A program made the translations under genes and the position numbers. From Pictodentalium vernedei (Eukaryota > Mollusca > Scaphopoda > Dentaliida > Dentaliidae), in the NCBI GenBank assembly GCA_031216915.1, contig CM062292.1, positions 70,188,956 to 70,252,955 on the forward strand: a stretch of 64,000 nucleotides of DNA, given 5' to 3'. The notes under the pieces were generated by a model. The model was not told the origin of the DNA. It did no database searches and was given only the letters and a program-made list of their open reading frames with translations. Positions within the stretch are counted from its first letter, which is position 1. Each line of letters opens with the position of its first letter. Shown one piece after another: positions 1-11,134 of the stretch.

Positions 1-935
1 TCCCAGAAAGATAATTTCTAAACCACAAATTAGGCATCCCTCTTATTCCATAATATACTAATTTCTTTAAAAGTATAGAATGGTCTGTTGTGTCAAAAGC
101 CTTGGAGAAATCAAGGAAGGCAGACATCGCTCCTTGGGACGTTTGTCATAGTATAGGTCTGCATTATTGATAAGTTGTAATATTGGGTGTAGGGTGGAAT
201 GATTATTCCTGAATCCGAATTGGAACTTATACAATATATCACATTGTGATAAAAAATATGAAAGGCGGTTATACATACTTTTTTCGATAACTTTTGAGAG
301 GGCCGGGAGAATGCTGATGGGCCTATAATTATTAAAAATTATTGGATCTCCAGACTTATGTATAGGAATAACCTTAGTTATCTTTAGTTCATCAGTTATA
401 ACTCCGAATAAGAAAGATATGTTTATGATATGTGTTAAGGGTTCAGCTATGTCATTGATAATTTATTTGAGTAATCTGGTTAATATATTAGTATAGTCTT
501 TACTAAGTTTACCATGGGAACTCTCTACTATGAGAGTTACTTCCTGCATATTTGTCGGACGAATGAAAACGGATTTTACAGGATTGTTATTATTTTTATT
601 ATCATTAGTGTTGTTATTATTATTATTATTAGTAGTAGTAGTAGTAGTAGTAATAGTGGTAGTAGCAGTAGAATCAGTAGTAGTTTACTTTGAAAAATCC
701 ATAAAGTTTTTAGAAGAGTTAGGTATTCCTTTGCATGTGACTCTACCAATATTGGCGAAAAATGATTTGAATTTGTCTGTAATTGAATTATTGTCATTTA
801 GCTGTGTATTGCCGTCTATGAAAGACGATCGTGGGCTGACAGCGCGATTTGATTTATTGATGGCCTTTTTAATGATGTCCCAGACGTTTTAGTGTTATAT
901 ATGTTCTGTGTTAGAATCGAATTATAGTAATTAGC
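1..935 (-). pseudogene. Non-LTR retrotransposon reverse transcriptase relic (left part)
   Basis: Read on the minus strand, this piece begins in the linker between endonuclease and RT (residues FKSFFANIG near 755) and runs into the RT domain. Visible motifs are VIPIHKSGD and NNYRPISILP (about 315-390), then FQFGFRNNHST (about 205-235) and [16 protein letters not shown] (about 75-125), the A-motif with the first catalytic Asp. The frame breaks at least once, near 145 (between the LYYDK and FLDFSKAF segments), and the linker has another shift near 895. The YxDD box would lie beyond the left window edge. A (TTA/AGT)n run at about 595-685 has expanded inside the linker. The family is jockey/CR1-like, and the clade cannot be fixed by eye. 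It is the continuation of the endonuclease relic at 1743-2740, separated by an insertion. Confidence 0.85.
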
Positions 936-946
936 ATGCCCGTTTT

Positions 947-1728
947 ACTTTATTATTACCACTTTTGCGGGCGTTCCTAGTACATTAACAATGTTTTACC
1001 GGGCGTTGAAACCTCGTACTCAACTGCTCAACAAGTACAAGTCATGTGACGTGTTGGGCCGTTATTGACTATAACAGCCCAACACGTCAATAACAGCCCG
1101 ACACGTCTAAATATAGACAATGACGTCACATCTCTCAGCCGATCAACAATATTTTTCCCAGATTTCCATTTGGATCGAAATTCAATTCGGATTTGTTTAA
1201 TTTGTAAACACAATTAACACATTTTTTTCAAGTGTTTCCCTTTGTGTCACGGATAGATAATGTATCAAATATAGAAAGCGATGCACACAAAGTAAGTGAT
1301 GACATCTTTGATGAATAAACTCCTTGCCTAAAGTTCGCATTTCGAAGACATATTTCATCATCTAACTTTCCAAATTTCGCCGTAGACTGATCAGACGATA
1401 GTCATGTTACCCGGTTTGTTTGTCAACAAATCAGACGATAGTGTCGCTGTTTTTTTAAATTCTAAAAAGTCAAACTTCATTTATTTATCTTATTTCCCTT
1501 ATAATTTAATCGTAATGTACCCGATGTACAAAAGTGGCAATAATAGAAATAACATGACTTTGTCGGGCATTATAGTGTATCAACGGCTCAACAGAAATGG
1601 TTAACAGCCCTTGAGCTTATTAGCGGTCCTCGACTTCGTCGCGGGCCGCTAATAAACTCTTGGGCTGTTAACCATTTCTCATGAGCCTTTAATACACTGT
1701 AAAGCCCTTCAAAATCATGTTATTGTTA
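947..1728. mobile_element. Foldback DNA insertion splitting the non-LTR relic
   Basis: This block separates two parts of one retrotransposon linker that are adjacent in related elements (TYKTYCREFN to the right, HANYYNSIL to the left). It holds an inner pair TATTATTACCACTTTTG at 949 and CAAAAGTGGCAATAATA at 1530, which are inverted copies, and a separate 190-bp hairpin at 1540-1728 with its loop near 1636. Another short hairpin (CGTGTTGGGC...GCCCAACACG) lies at 1050-1087. No coding potential is seen. It is probably two nested non-autonomous DNA elements. Exact ends and target duplications are unclear. Confidence 0.6.
1540..1728. repeat. Imperfect hairpin (about 90-bp arms)
   Basis: The left arm starts AATAGAAATAACATGACTTT and the right arm ends AAAATCATGTTATTGTTATA, its reverse complement. 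The arms pair through AAATGGTTAACAGCCC and GGGCTGTTAACCATTT to a loop at about 1625-1645. A related hairpin with GACTTCGTC in its loop sits at 47775-47822. Confidence 0.7.
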
Positions 1729-1742
1729 TATTAAATTCTCGA

Positions 1743-2740
1743 CAATAGGTTTTGTACGTTTGAATATTGGAATCTGCCGGAGACCTTAGGTTTTTCAAGT
1801 AGAGTTTGTGTTTTTGGAGTGAAGATACAAAAAGACCTGCCGTCATCCATGCGAATTTCTTATTCTTTTACTTTGGGGCAGAGGTTATTCTCAGAGGAAA
1901 TGCGTCTTCAAACGCTTCATGGAAAATATAATAGAAGTTGGAGTAGGCTACATTCGGAGATGTTGTATTCAAAACGTTTATGAAGTCGGGTGTTAAAAGT
2001 AACCGTTTGAAATAGTTGCTGTTATCCGATTTAAAGGGCCGCGGGGGGATGTGAGTTGTGTGTGAATGGATTCTGTTACTTTCTTCCATTAGGAAAGTTG
2101 CAAAATAAGCACTTATATCTGTTATTACAATACCTGATTGCAGTAAGTTCCCAGAGTGATTACACAAAATTTGGCCAAAATAGCGTTTCCGAATAGTCCG
2201 AGACACTGGTCGGCTTTGTAATAACCGAGAGGAATCCTGCACCAAACACGTTATTTATATATTGACTCATTTAAGAATGATTATATAATAAAGTTAAGCA
2301 AGAAGATTAAAATCTTCCATAAGATAGGTTGTTTTATGTTCAATGGTTAATCTTGTCGAGTGATTGCGACAGGCTATTTAAAAAAGAGTCTAGGTCTGCT
2401 TTAGGGGTCGTATTTGGTCGATATATTACACAGACTAGGTGTTTTCTGTTCAAATTGAATTCTATGAAGAGAGATTCAAACACTGTAAGGAAAGATTCAA
2501 ACACTGTAAGGTGTCACAAATGAGGTGTCACTGTAAGGTGTTTTTAATAAATATACCTGCCCCACCCCTTTCATCGTCGTCCTCAGGCCGTGTTTGCAAG
2601 AGTAAGGGGTGATAGCCATCTAGTTGGTATGTAATATTTTCTTTGATAGTGAATGTTTCCGTTAGTCCGATTACGTCAAATTGAAAGGAGTCCTTTTGTA
2701 AATTGTGGACCGTTGAGACTTGTCGGGCGAAAGATCAATC
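1743..2740 (-). pseudogene. Non-LTR retrotransposon endonuclease relic (right part)
   Basis: The minus-strand translation shows an APE-type endonuclease. FDVIGLTET lies near 2655-2685, corresponding to the catalytic Glu motif. GYHPLLLQTRPE and RGGAGIFI lie at about 2550-2620. SGIVITDISAYFATF lies near 2120-2155, where SDH.P is usual but the His is replaced, so it is degenerate. Downstream is the linker WMTAGLFVSSLQKHKLYLK and TYKTYCREFN (about 1745-1850). Stop codons and frameshifts occur around 2250-2530, where a short tandem repeat (ATTCAAACACTGTAAGG twice near 2474-2508) disrupts the frame. In the intact family this protein nicks target DNA to prime reverse transcription. Here it is dead. 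Together with 1-935 it forms a single minus-strand element. Confidence 0.8.
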
Positions 2741-4046
2741 TTTTCATTACTAATTGGGTTTTGTGTGGAAGCAGTGTTAGTCATGAGCATCCTGCGACGT
2801 TTGGGATTGACAGGAGGGGGAGATTCTATTCGCTCAGGGTTATGGGTTTCTTTGCCTGCCGGGAATTGTATTCCTTTGTAGTATTTATTTTAACAAATGT
2901 TGGACACAAAGGCTGGGTTTAGATTACATTGACCACTTAACTATCATTTTTTTAAAACCCCATTTTTTGTTCTGTAAGAAGGGAGTAATGTGGTACCAGA
3001 CGGTCTTCAATAGACAATCCCTCTGTTCCACGAGCGCCCTAAGAAATGACTTTAATTCCTTTGTTAATTTCGGACACTGAAACTGAGGACTCCGCTATCA
3101 GCATCGTAACTTGATTCTCTTTATTAAGGGGCGTCCGCCCTAACTTTGGTCAAATTTCAGGTAATTTTATCCAGTGACCGAATAAGGCCAGAAAGGAATA
3201 ACGACAATAAATTATTTATCATATTTTGAAATAAAACACAGATCCTGTGGAAACTAATATTTGCCATGGAGCTGTTACCATGTGGTAGAAAGCACTGCCT
3301 GAAAGTCTGCTTTGACATAAGTAAAAGACCTTTTGTACAATAAAATACATTAAATTTACTGAATAGTTATGCACTGAAATCCTTCTAGTACACACTCGGA
3401 GAAATCTTTTTCTCATTCTTGCAAGGAACAGACAGTAAGACCAATTGCAATTTATGGTGCTTACATGTCATAGGGGCTGTCATTTGTCTTTTGTTTGTTT
3501 TCCTTTTATGAGGTTCACCAAGGGTCAAATCCACTCACTTCACAAAAACAAGTATGGAGTCATGAGAGAGTTCAATTTGCAAAATGAAGAATTCCAATTT
3601 GGCTTTTGTCAGTCTGCAGTGACCATACCCCCACAATTCTGTGCCATTTTGCATGAGATTTGTGTCAAATTGGCAAAACTGATGAGATTGAAAAACCCAA
3701 AAAGGGGAAACCCACCAATCTTCCTCATTTGGTATTATCTGTGATCATTTCTGGTGTTGCATGAAAATGGCAGCTGCAAAGAGTACCAAGTGAATGCTCA
3801 AGTATGGCCGAAACAACAAAAATGACCTGCCCTGCATCCAGAATACTTAATCAATCGGCTTCATTAACTTAGAAAGCACGTGATCTAATTCATTTGTGTA
3901 CATTGTTTGGTATGCTTCATTTGTTTTGAAACTGTCACTCTTCTGTAGTTGCTGTTTGGAGAGACTTGACTGTTGATTGCTCGTGAGATTTGAGAAATAT
4001 TATAACTGATCTGCTTATCTATCCTAATTTTATAGGCACTGAATTA

Positions 4047-4304
4047 CAGTACGTGGAGAGCGGATTGTAACTAGATCACCCGCGGAGTGAAGTTACCACC
4101 CAAGTTATAACTTTTATATGTTGTACATATCGACAAAAAAACATAAGCAATGTTTCAGCCAATGGACCTCCGGGTTTAACCCGGAGGTCCACTGGCTGAA
4201 ACTTTGCTTGTGCTGGTTATGCTTTGCAAGATATTTGCAATTATTGCTTGGGTGGAATCTCCACTCTGCGGGTGATTTAGTGATAATACACTCTCCACGT
4301 ACTG
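4047..4304. mobile_element. TA-flanked MITE, family 1 (CAGTACGTGGAGAG ends)
   Basis: The terminal inverted repeats are CAGTACGTGGAGAG and CTCTCCACGTACTG, flanked by TA on both sides, which fits a Tc1/mariner-type non-autonomous element. Subterminal ATCACCCGCGGAGTG is mirrored by CACTCTGCGGGTGAT. The centre is a long hairpin (about 4140-4205) with arms around CCAATGGACCTCCGGGTT. It is inserted in the left arm of the giant palindrome. The opposite arm, near 6050, shows the uninterrupted sequence. Confidence 0.9.
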
Positions 4305-4408
4305 TACAGGTTTGAACAATTTCGCAATTATGTTGATTACTAAATTCATTTATCTAAAACTTTTTGAGACGTTGTGGTCTCATTTTGGTACTTTGAGTGA
4401 TTTTGTCC

Positions 4409-4977
4409 CAGGGATCTGCGAATCACAAATTCATTTGCGAATCGAATCTCGAAACGAATCGTGTCTCTGATATCGATATCGAATCGTATCCCGAACCGAA
4501 TCTTAAAAATTAAGTTATTTCATATTGCACCAAAACGGAAATTACGAAACGCCGTGATGACCCTTACACGACCTAGTGAACACCTTAAACAGCGATAAAT
4601 AAATATTCTCTGTAGCACCGTCGCTGAAACAGCTGGGCCTATATTATCCATAGTTTTAGTTTTTGAAGGCTTAACTTGTTACTATTCATGTTCTTAAGTT
4701 AAGCCTTCTAACACTAAAACTATGGATAATGTTCTGGGCACAATTCACTTCTTACCAAACAATTAAACATTGTCAATTACTCTGTTAAATAGGAATTGAG
4801 CCTACATGAATGAATTTTCTAATGACAATTTTATCCAATTATTGTTGAAAATGTAACAAATTGAAGTTAGTACGAGAGATTCGAAAAAATCGAATCTTGA
4901 GACTGATTCGGGATCGATCTCGAAGCAGACGCATGGTATCGATATCGAATCAAATCTCGAATATTCGCAAGACCATA
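4409..4977. mobile_element. hAT-like MITE with 8-bp target duplication
   Basis: TTTTGTCC occurs immediately left (4401-4408) and right (4978-4985), which is an 8-bp target duplication. Ends are CAGGGATCTGCGAAT on the left and the complement of ATGGTCTTGCGAAT on the right. Subterminal regions are dense in AATCGAATCTCGA-type repeats in inverted orientation. An internal hairpin at about 4640-4725 has arms ATTATCCATAGTTTTAG and CTAAAACTATGGATAAT. The insertion interrupts the left arm of the giant palindrome. 8-bp duplications are typical of hAT elements; the family assignment is inference. Confidence 0.65.
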
Positions 4978-5438
4978 TTTTGTCCACCAGGTGGCTTCAT
5001 CCTATTTCTGTCCAAAGATTGTACAATACACATATATTTTTGCAACGTTTGATCCCAGTGGCGTAAAATTGAAGCTGACCCATCTTACACACAATGCGAT
5101 TGTGCGAAAAAGAAATTTAAATTGACGAGGGTACTAAATTTCGCTATATTTGGTGACCAGAAAAAGAGCTTTCCGAAAATTCTCCTTAACATTGGTCTTC
5201 TTTTGCGATTTGCAGACATCATGAAACGTTCTATACGTCATAAATATAGTTCGACTACAGTCAAATTATTTTTTCGTAAATATACATTTGTGAGGACTGC
5301 GATGCATGTTGATGTGATAAAACTGGAAAATTTTATTTGAAAACAAAAATATATTCACATCAAAATACACTGCAGTTCTCGCAATTGTATATTTAAGAAA
5401 AAATAAATTTACTGTCGTCGAACTATATTCGTGACGTA

Positions 5439-5695
5439 CAGCACGTGTAGAGTGTATTATCACTAAATCACCCGCAGAGTGGAGATTCCACCTAAGCAAT
5501 GATTGCAAATTTGCTGCAAAGCATAACCAGCACAAGCAAAGTTTCAGCCAATGGACCTTCGGGTTAAACCCGGAGGTTCATTGGCTGAAACATTGCTTGT
5601 GTTTTTTGTCGATGTGTACACAATTTGAAAGTTATAGCTTGGGTGACAACCCCACTCCGCGGGTGATTTAGTTGCAATCCACTCTCCACGTACTG
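5439..5695. mobile_element. TA-flanked MITE, family 1
   Basis: Ends CAGCACGTGTAGAG and CTCTCCACGTACTG lie between TA dinucleotides, with the same subterminal ATCACCCGCAGAGTGG and central hairpin as the copy at 4047. It interrupts the right arm of the giant palindrome. The left arm near 5235-5260 carries the corresponding empty site. Confidence 0.9.
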
Positions 5696-6257
5696 TAAAG
5701 AAGGTTTGGTGAAGTCTGCTAGGACAAAAAGTAGACCAATGTCAAGAAGAATTTTCAGAAAAGGTTTTTTTCCTGTTTACCAAAATTAATATAGTGAAAT
5801 TTAGTTCCATCGTAAATTTAATGTCTTCCTCGCACAAGCGCATTCTGTGTAAGGTGAATCAACGTCGAGATAGATCGCTATTGGCACCATAAGGTTGCAA
5901 ACATCTGTGTGTTGATAATCTGTGGACAGAAATAGAAAGACGCCGCCTAGCGGACACAAATTACCGAAATGAGACTTCAGCGTCTCATAAGTTTTTAGAT
6001 AAATAAATTTAATAACCAACACAATTCCGATATTGTTCAGGCCGGTAACCCACTGCCTATAAAATTGGTAAGCAGATCAGTTATTAATGTTCTCAAATAT
6101 GACGAGAAAGCAACAGTCAAGCCTCCACGCCAGGTACGCACATGAATTAGAAGCCATGTTTTTTTGTATCTTAACGAAGTCGATTGATGTAAGTATTTTG
6201 GACAGAGGGCAGGTCATTTTTTGTTTCTTTGGCCACATGCATTCAAATGTCACTCTA

Positions 6258-6425
6258 TTTTACCAATTTGACACAAATCTCATGTAAAATGGCACAGAAC
6301 TGTGAGGGGCATGTTTTACAAATTTGACACAAATCTCATGCAAAATGGCACAAAATTCCAAGGGGCATGTTTTACTAATTTGCCGCACATCTCATGCAAA
6401 ATGGAACAGAATTGTGGTGGGTATG
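6258..6425. repeat. 56-bp tandem triplication within the right palindrome arm
   Basis: The motif ACAAATCTCATG(T/C)AAAATGG recurs at 56-bp spacing (about 6272, 6328, 6384). The corresponding stretch of the left arm (about 3610-3690) has one copy, so the triplication arose after the palindrome formed. Confidence 0.75.
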
Positions 6426-6989
6426 GTCACAGTAGACTCACAAAAGCAATATTGGACATTCTTCATTTTACACTGATGCACTCTCTCATGACTCCATACT
6501 TTGTTCTTGTGAACTGTGTGTACTTGACTCTTGGTGAACTCCATAAAAGGTAAAGAAATACAAGAAAACCGACAGCCCTTTTGAAATTTAGACATCCTAA
6601 ATTACAATTGGTCTTGTGATCCGTTCCTTGCAAGAATGAGAAAAAGATTTCTTCGTGTCTGTACCAGAAGGATTGCATGCAGAGTTTAACTGTTCAGTAA
6701 ATTTAAGGTATTTTATTCGTATAATATCTGGTTTCTTACTTATGCCATAGCAGAACTTTCAGGCAGTGCTTTCTGCCACATGGTAACGGTTCCATGGCAA
6801 ATATTAGTTGTCACAAAATCTATGTAGCTACATAATTTATTGGGGTTACTCATTTCTGATCTTCTCTGGACTTTGAAGTAAATTACCTGCAATTTGACCA
6901 AAGGTGTGTTGGACAACCCCTTAACTTGCTGTGCATAGACCTGGATCTTCAGTGTAAGTTAGGTTATCAAGAACGAAAATCATTACATA

Positions 6990-7303
6990 CAGTTGAAACT
7001 AGAAGTCCTGTCACGAGTAGTGCGCTTATCTAGGCTTAATTGCGCGTTGGAATTGCGCGCAATTGCCATATCGAATGGCATCCAAAGCACGGCAGGTTCT
7101 CTTGGTTACTCATAGCAAACACATGCAATGTTTCTGCCAATGGACCTCCGGGTTACCCGGAGGTCCATTGGCTGAAACATTGCTTGTGCACAGGCCATAT
7201 GAACATAATTTGATAGCCTTACTTGGGTCATAACGCGTACATTAACGCGCATATCAACGTGCTATTTGTGCGCATTTCGTGACAGGACTTCTAGTTTTAA
7301 CTG
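6990..7303. mobile_element. TA-flanked MITE, family 2 (CAGTTAAAACTAGAAGTCCT ends)
   Basis: Left end CAGTTGAAACTAGAAGTCCT and right end AGGACTTCTAGTTTTAACTG are inverted copies flanked by TA. Subterminal sequence has unusually regular GCGC runs (for example ATTGCGCGCAATTGCC). The central hairpin (about 7117-7187) is almost identical to that of family 1 although the ends are unrelated. Confidence 0.9.
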
Positions 7304-8738
7304 TAGTTATCCTTACTTGGAACTGAACGAGCGTGATCCAATGAGGGTCATGAGTCATGTTTTTTCGTGCAAAAGTAGGAAAAGTAATAACATTAGAATG
7401 GCAATAAAGTGTTGAATAACCCTGATCGTATATTGTTGTTCCCTTAAAAAAGGGTTAATGTTTTCGTGGAGAACAAAAAACGAACCACACAACAATAACT
7501 GCAACAGTTTGCAGCTGCCAACGCAATGTCATGCTTTTTGCAAGTATAAGAATGTGTTCGCGAATCTCCCATGCACAAAACTACTGTTCAACAAAACTGT
7601 TCTCCTCCAACATTAAAGAAGATTGACATCGCGTGACTTTTTGTAGACAACTACTGAATGACAATCCTGTCTTCTCGTAATAAAAATATAAGTTTAATGG
7701 ACGCTTGTTAGATGAGTGCTTTTGTCACACCACAACAGATTCTATTCGTTGATGATGAAATTGTGGGAAAATTTCTTTAGCTGCAGGCAACCACATGTAA
7801 AATAATATTGGTTGTCACTAATTACAATAAACCATTGTTGAAGACATTTGTCTCTTGTGAAAGTGCAGAAGGACATTATAATGAAGCATTGCATAATATA
7901 ATATAATATTATATCTCAAGTGACTTCCTTGCATTCTAATTGTCTGAAAGATGATACCCTATTTCGTGTAGTTTGCATCCACAGAACTGACCAGGCACTA
8001 CACCCAGGCACTACACGTTTTCTATTTTTAGCACACTACTATATCAGTTTTCTTTTCATACTGGGCGAATAAAACAGATCAGGCTAAATTTAAAAATCGA
8101 TTCACAGAGGCACAACATCCACAAAACGACCCGGAAAGAAATCTTTCTGGAAAAATGTATCGCTTTTCCATTGTTGAAGTCACATTTTTCGAGGGGTTCA
8201 TTTTATTCCTTGAGATGATAATCCATATCTCGTTTCGAAGAGAATGATCCATACTGGGACCAACTTTAATGAGAACGCATCCGGATATGAAAAATCGTTT
8301 GTTTCGCTGCTCATATTATTTCGTTATTTAATTGTATGTTTTGGGCAGTAAACGAATAAATAATGGAATTCAATTGAATCTTCGGAGTTTGTATCCCGTG
8401 CTGACCCATTCGGCAATGTATATGTGTGACAAATGTGTGGAAATTATGAAACTGCGTTGTCAAATTTCGAAAATTTTAGTTTTCATTCGCGAGTTGCGCG
8501 ATTCTAGAATACACAGTTCCGTTTGGGGGAAATGTTTTGTTTACCCTTGCCGACCGATTCAAAATCTGTCTTCTGCACATATCAATAATCCACGTTAGCC
8601 GTGTTTTGGAAGAAGAAAATGTTTTTTGAAAACTACATGGTATTTTTTTCTATATAACGCTGGTTGGTAGGGCTGCTACCTTGGTAATAGATCAACAAAT
8701 TGGACAGATGTTTCTCTTGATGGGTGTTCGATATAATA
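7304..8738. other. Unassigned AT-rich sequence
   Basis: I see no gene or recognisable element here. Short open frames (for example 8332-8598, plus) have no recognisable domain and no supporting context. Confidence 0.4.
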
Positions 8739-8885
8739 TAAGGATTAGTGCATGTCTTGTCGTTGACTACGCCCATATAGTGCCCAGTGAGGTGGTGTAG
8801 TTCCCTCCGCTTCGCGGCGGGAACTACACCACCTCACTGGGCACTATATGGGCGTAGTCAACTCCAAGCCATGCACTATTCCTTA
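8739..8885. repeat. Near-perfect hairpin (about 70-bp arms)
   Basis: TAAGGATTAGTGCATG at the left is mirrored by CATGCACTATTCCTTA at the right. The inner arms GTTGACTACGCCCATATAGT and ACTATATGGGCGTAGTCAAC pair without mismatch through to a CTTCGCG-type loop near 8810. It is a probable MITE; its right end runs directly into a pentanucleotide microsatellite that also starts in its left flank. Confidence 0.85.
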
Positions 8886-8970
8886 AATATAATATAATAT
8901 AATATAATATAATATAATATAATATAATATAATATAATATAATATAATATAATATAATATAATATAATAT
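8886..8970. repeat. (AATAT)n microsatellite
   Basis: About 17 uninterrupted copies of a 5-bp unit (ATAAT phase-shifted). The left flank of the adjacent hairpin also ends in ATATAATATA, so the hairpin sits within this microsatellite. Confidence 0.95.
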
Positions 8971-9022
8971 TTTATCTAACAATCAACTTAATTTGCACCC
9001 AAATACTCGCAAAAATGTTTGT

Positions 9023-9050
9023 ATCACCCCCCCCCCCCCCCCTCCCCCCC
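9023..9050. repeat. Poly-C tract
   Basis: A run of about 26 C with one interrupting T. Similar homopolymer C or G runs occur at about 27043-27064, 27708-27723, 33117-33128, 33765-33783, 41534-41546 and 55216-55235. Such runs are slippage-prone and their lengths are unreliable in assemblies. Confidence 0.9.
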
Positions 9051-9184
9051 GTATCAGACAGATTCAACGTCCGGTAAAGACCGTACTATCACAGTGTTAT
9101 TACGCATTAAGATATGAAATTCAAAACATTGACCAATTCCAACCTAATTTAACTGAAAAACGAGGGAAAACGGGCTTTATTAAC

Positions 9185-9345
9185 GAGATTGTTAAATAAA
9201 TGTATTATCATTTATTTATCGGTCGTGTTTACAATCAGATCACAACTCGCCCTGACGGGCTCGTTGCGATCCGATTGTAAACACGACCTCGAATCAGATA
9301 CAAATTACAGGACATGCACATGGTCATGATAATGTATATATATAC
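9185..9345. mobile_element. Hairpin MITE, related to 42727-42917
   Basis: The core arms GTCGTGTTTACAATCAGATC and its complement GATCCGATTGTAAACACGAC flank the loop CGCCCTGACGGGC. The right side (ATCAGATACAAATTACAGGACATGCACATG...ATCATGATAATG-like) matches the right arm of the hairpin at 42727-42917, so both belong to one family. The left side begins GTTAAATAAATG. Confidence 0.7.
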
Positions 9346-11130
9346 TATACAACAGCTGACATATGTGCACAACCCACTTTCGAAATTTTGGGCTACCCCA
9401 ATTCACTGAGCATGAAAATACATAGCTGGAGGTATTCATGTACTTGAACAACCTGAAAGTGTGCGGTGTGCGGAAGGTGACGCCGAGGAGAGGTGTTGCA
9501 GCTCGCAGGCAGTTTGGTCATAGTCATGAATACCAACAGCTAGGTTGGTGACTGCTTTCCACCCTATCTTTTGTTCACTCAATAAAATGCACGGATTCGG
9601 GTATACTCAGTACATGGAAATTATTCAAGTGACGTCACTTAACAACTCGGTTCATTGTTCTGTCACGTATGTCAAGTTGGTTACTTACGCTGAAATGACA
9701 AAAGACCCACGGTGGAAGTTTATGATGTGCACATTTTTAGTTGTTTTCAATTCCTCGCAATCGCCGACAATACAAAGTGAAAATTTACAACATATTTTAA
9801 TTTTTATTGACAAAAAACAAGTGATGAGATTGGCAAGTTGATACCGTGTAACAAGTTTTCGTTCTTGGTAAACACCATGACGTCTGAAGACGTGAAAGCT
9901 GTTATGCTATGACACACCATCTTGGAGAGAGGGTAGTGCGAGTTGCGTACGCTTTCCAATTGTATTGAGACGGAAAAGAGATTGTATTTCTAGATACAAT
10001 TTCCAAAAGCATCGTCCTGGTGTATGAGTAAGAACCCGAAACGTTGGGAAACGACGCTGTCTGTGTCAACACGTTAATATGTTCAATGTATTAAGACAGA
10101 AAACATAAGGAGATAATAAAAATAAAAGGCTTGGTCTTGGTCTATATTACATGCAATAGAAAAATGTGGTCGATCGGGATTTTTTTATTTTAAAATTTTA
10201 TTTTAAATATGATCGACGCATTAAGAAGGAAAACCTTATTATTTTATTTTATTTTTTTGCGCCTTAAAATATATTTTTGATCTCTCATTGGAATGAGCTC
10301 GTTTCAATGAGTGGTCATAAGGTTAGGTTTTGGCAGCGAAGAATGAACATATTTAGTTATTCAAGTTTTATTTTTCCCAGTGTCGCCTGTCCTGAGGCCT
10401 AAAAGTGCAGAAACCTAGAATACTTAAAGTGATGGGTAAACATAAAAAACAGCGGAAAATCAAAAAATCAAAAATAAAGTGCTTCTAAATTTCGGAACTC
10501 GAAAAGACACCAAATATTTTTGAAAAGTGGACACAATTTAATGATATCATCATACGTTACTGCATCTACGAGGGATTTTGTCCGCCTGCTGAAAACTCAT
10601 TGCATTTTCTAATGTTCTTTTATGAGAGATTATATTTCTAAACTTTCAGAAGCATACATCTGGTAAATGTTTCTAAACAGTAACTTTATTTCTATAAAAA
10701 TTAGAAAAAGGGTTGGGCGAACAGGCGTGATTCTATAAACGCCTTTCCCTCTTACAGACTTTGCATGTACATGTAGATTGATGAACAAGTGTAAGTGCAG
10801 AATAACTGAGTTTTTTGCGAAGGTGTGTTTCGAGAAATAAGTCGAAACTCAACCACCTAATCATCCTAGCTTAACCCCTGGAAAAACAAATAACAAAATT
10901 TGACACGTCAACAGCTGGGACACTATCAACTTTTGAACCTAGACGAGCATGCAGTCGCTACCAAGAGACGCCCATACTGTCGCGTACTGTCTTCCGACAT
11001 CGACAACACACACCGCAAATACCCGAAACACGTTAACGTTTTAAGGAAAAGTTATGCCCGAATTGCCAGAAAGGATATCATCTAATGAATCGTTTGCTAA
11101 ACTGAATTTAATTTATTTATTTCTTTTTTT
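9346..11130. other. Unassigned sequence with a decayed piggyBac-type MITE
   Basis: No gene is recognised. About 10240-10400 is a weathered copy of the TTAA-flanked MITE family: TCATTGGAATGAGCTCGTTT, GGTCATAAGGTTAGG and TTATTCAAG...GTGTCGCCTG are its remains. Around 10025-10065, AACCCGAAACGTTGGGAAAC is reminiscent of repeat ends with CGAAACGTTG motifs. Open frames at 9545-9841 and 10900-11085 have no recognisable domain. Confidence 0.45.
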
Positions 11131-11134
11131 TATT

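Larger units (their letters stand above)
3120..6930. repeat. Giant interrupted palindrome (foldback element), arms about 1.4 kb
   Basis: The left half (about 3120-5320) and right half (about 5352-6930) are inverted copies. Matching landmarks are CTTTGGTCAAATTTCAGGTA at 3140s with its complement at 6890s; TGGAGTCATGAGAGAGT near 3554 with its complement near 6480; ATGACCTGCCCT near 3820 with its complement near 6205; TTTATCTAAAA near 4350 with its complement near 5995; and AACATTGGTCTTCTTTT near 5186 with its complement near 5725. The centre is at about 5336. Removing the three later insertions (4047-4304, 4409-4977, 5439-5695) leaves two nearly contiguous arms of about 1.35-1.4 kb. There is no protein-coding signal, and mirrored short reading frames exist in both arms. 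Family unknown. Confidence 0.85.

Noticed and set aside
530-892. Plus-strand frame with a hydrophobic Leu/Val run as a membrane protein
   Set aside because: It is the antisense of a non-LTR retrotransposon linker; the hydrophobic run comes from an expanded TTA/AGT microsatellite.
10900-11085. 61-codon frame rich in Arg/Lys as a small gene
   Set aside because: No similarity I can name and no supporting context.
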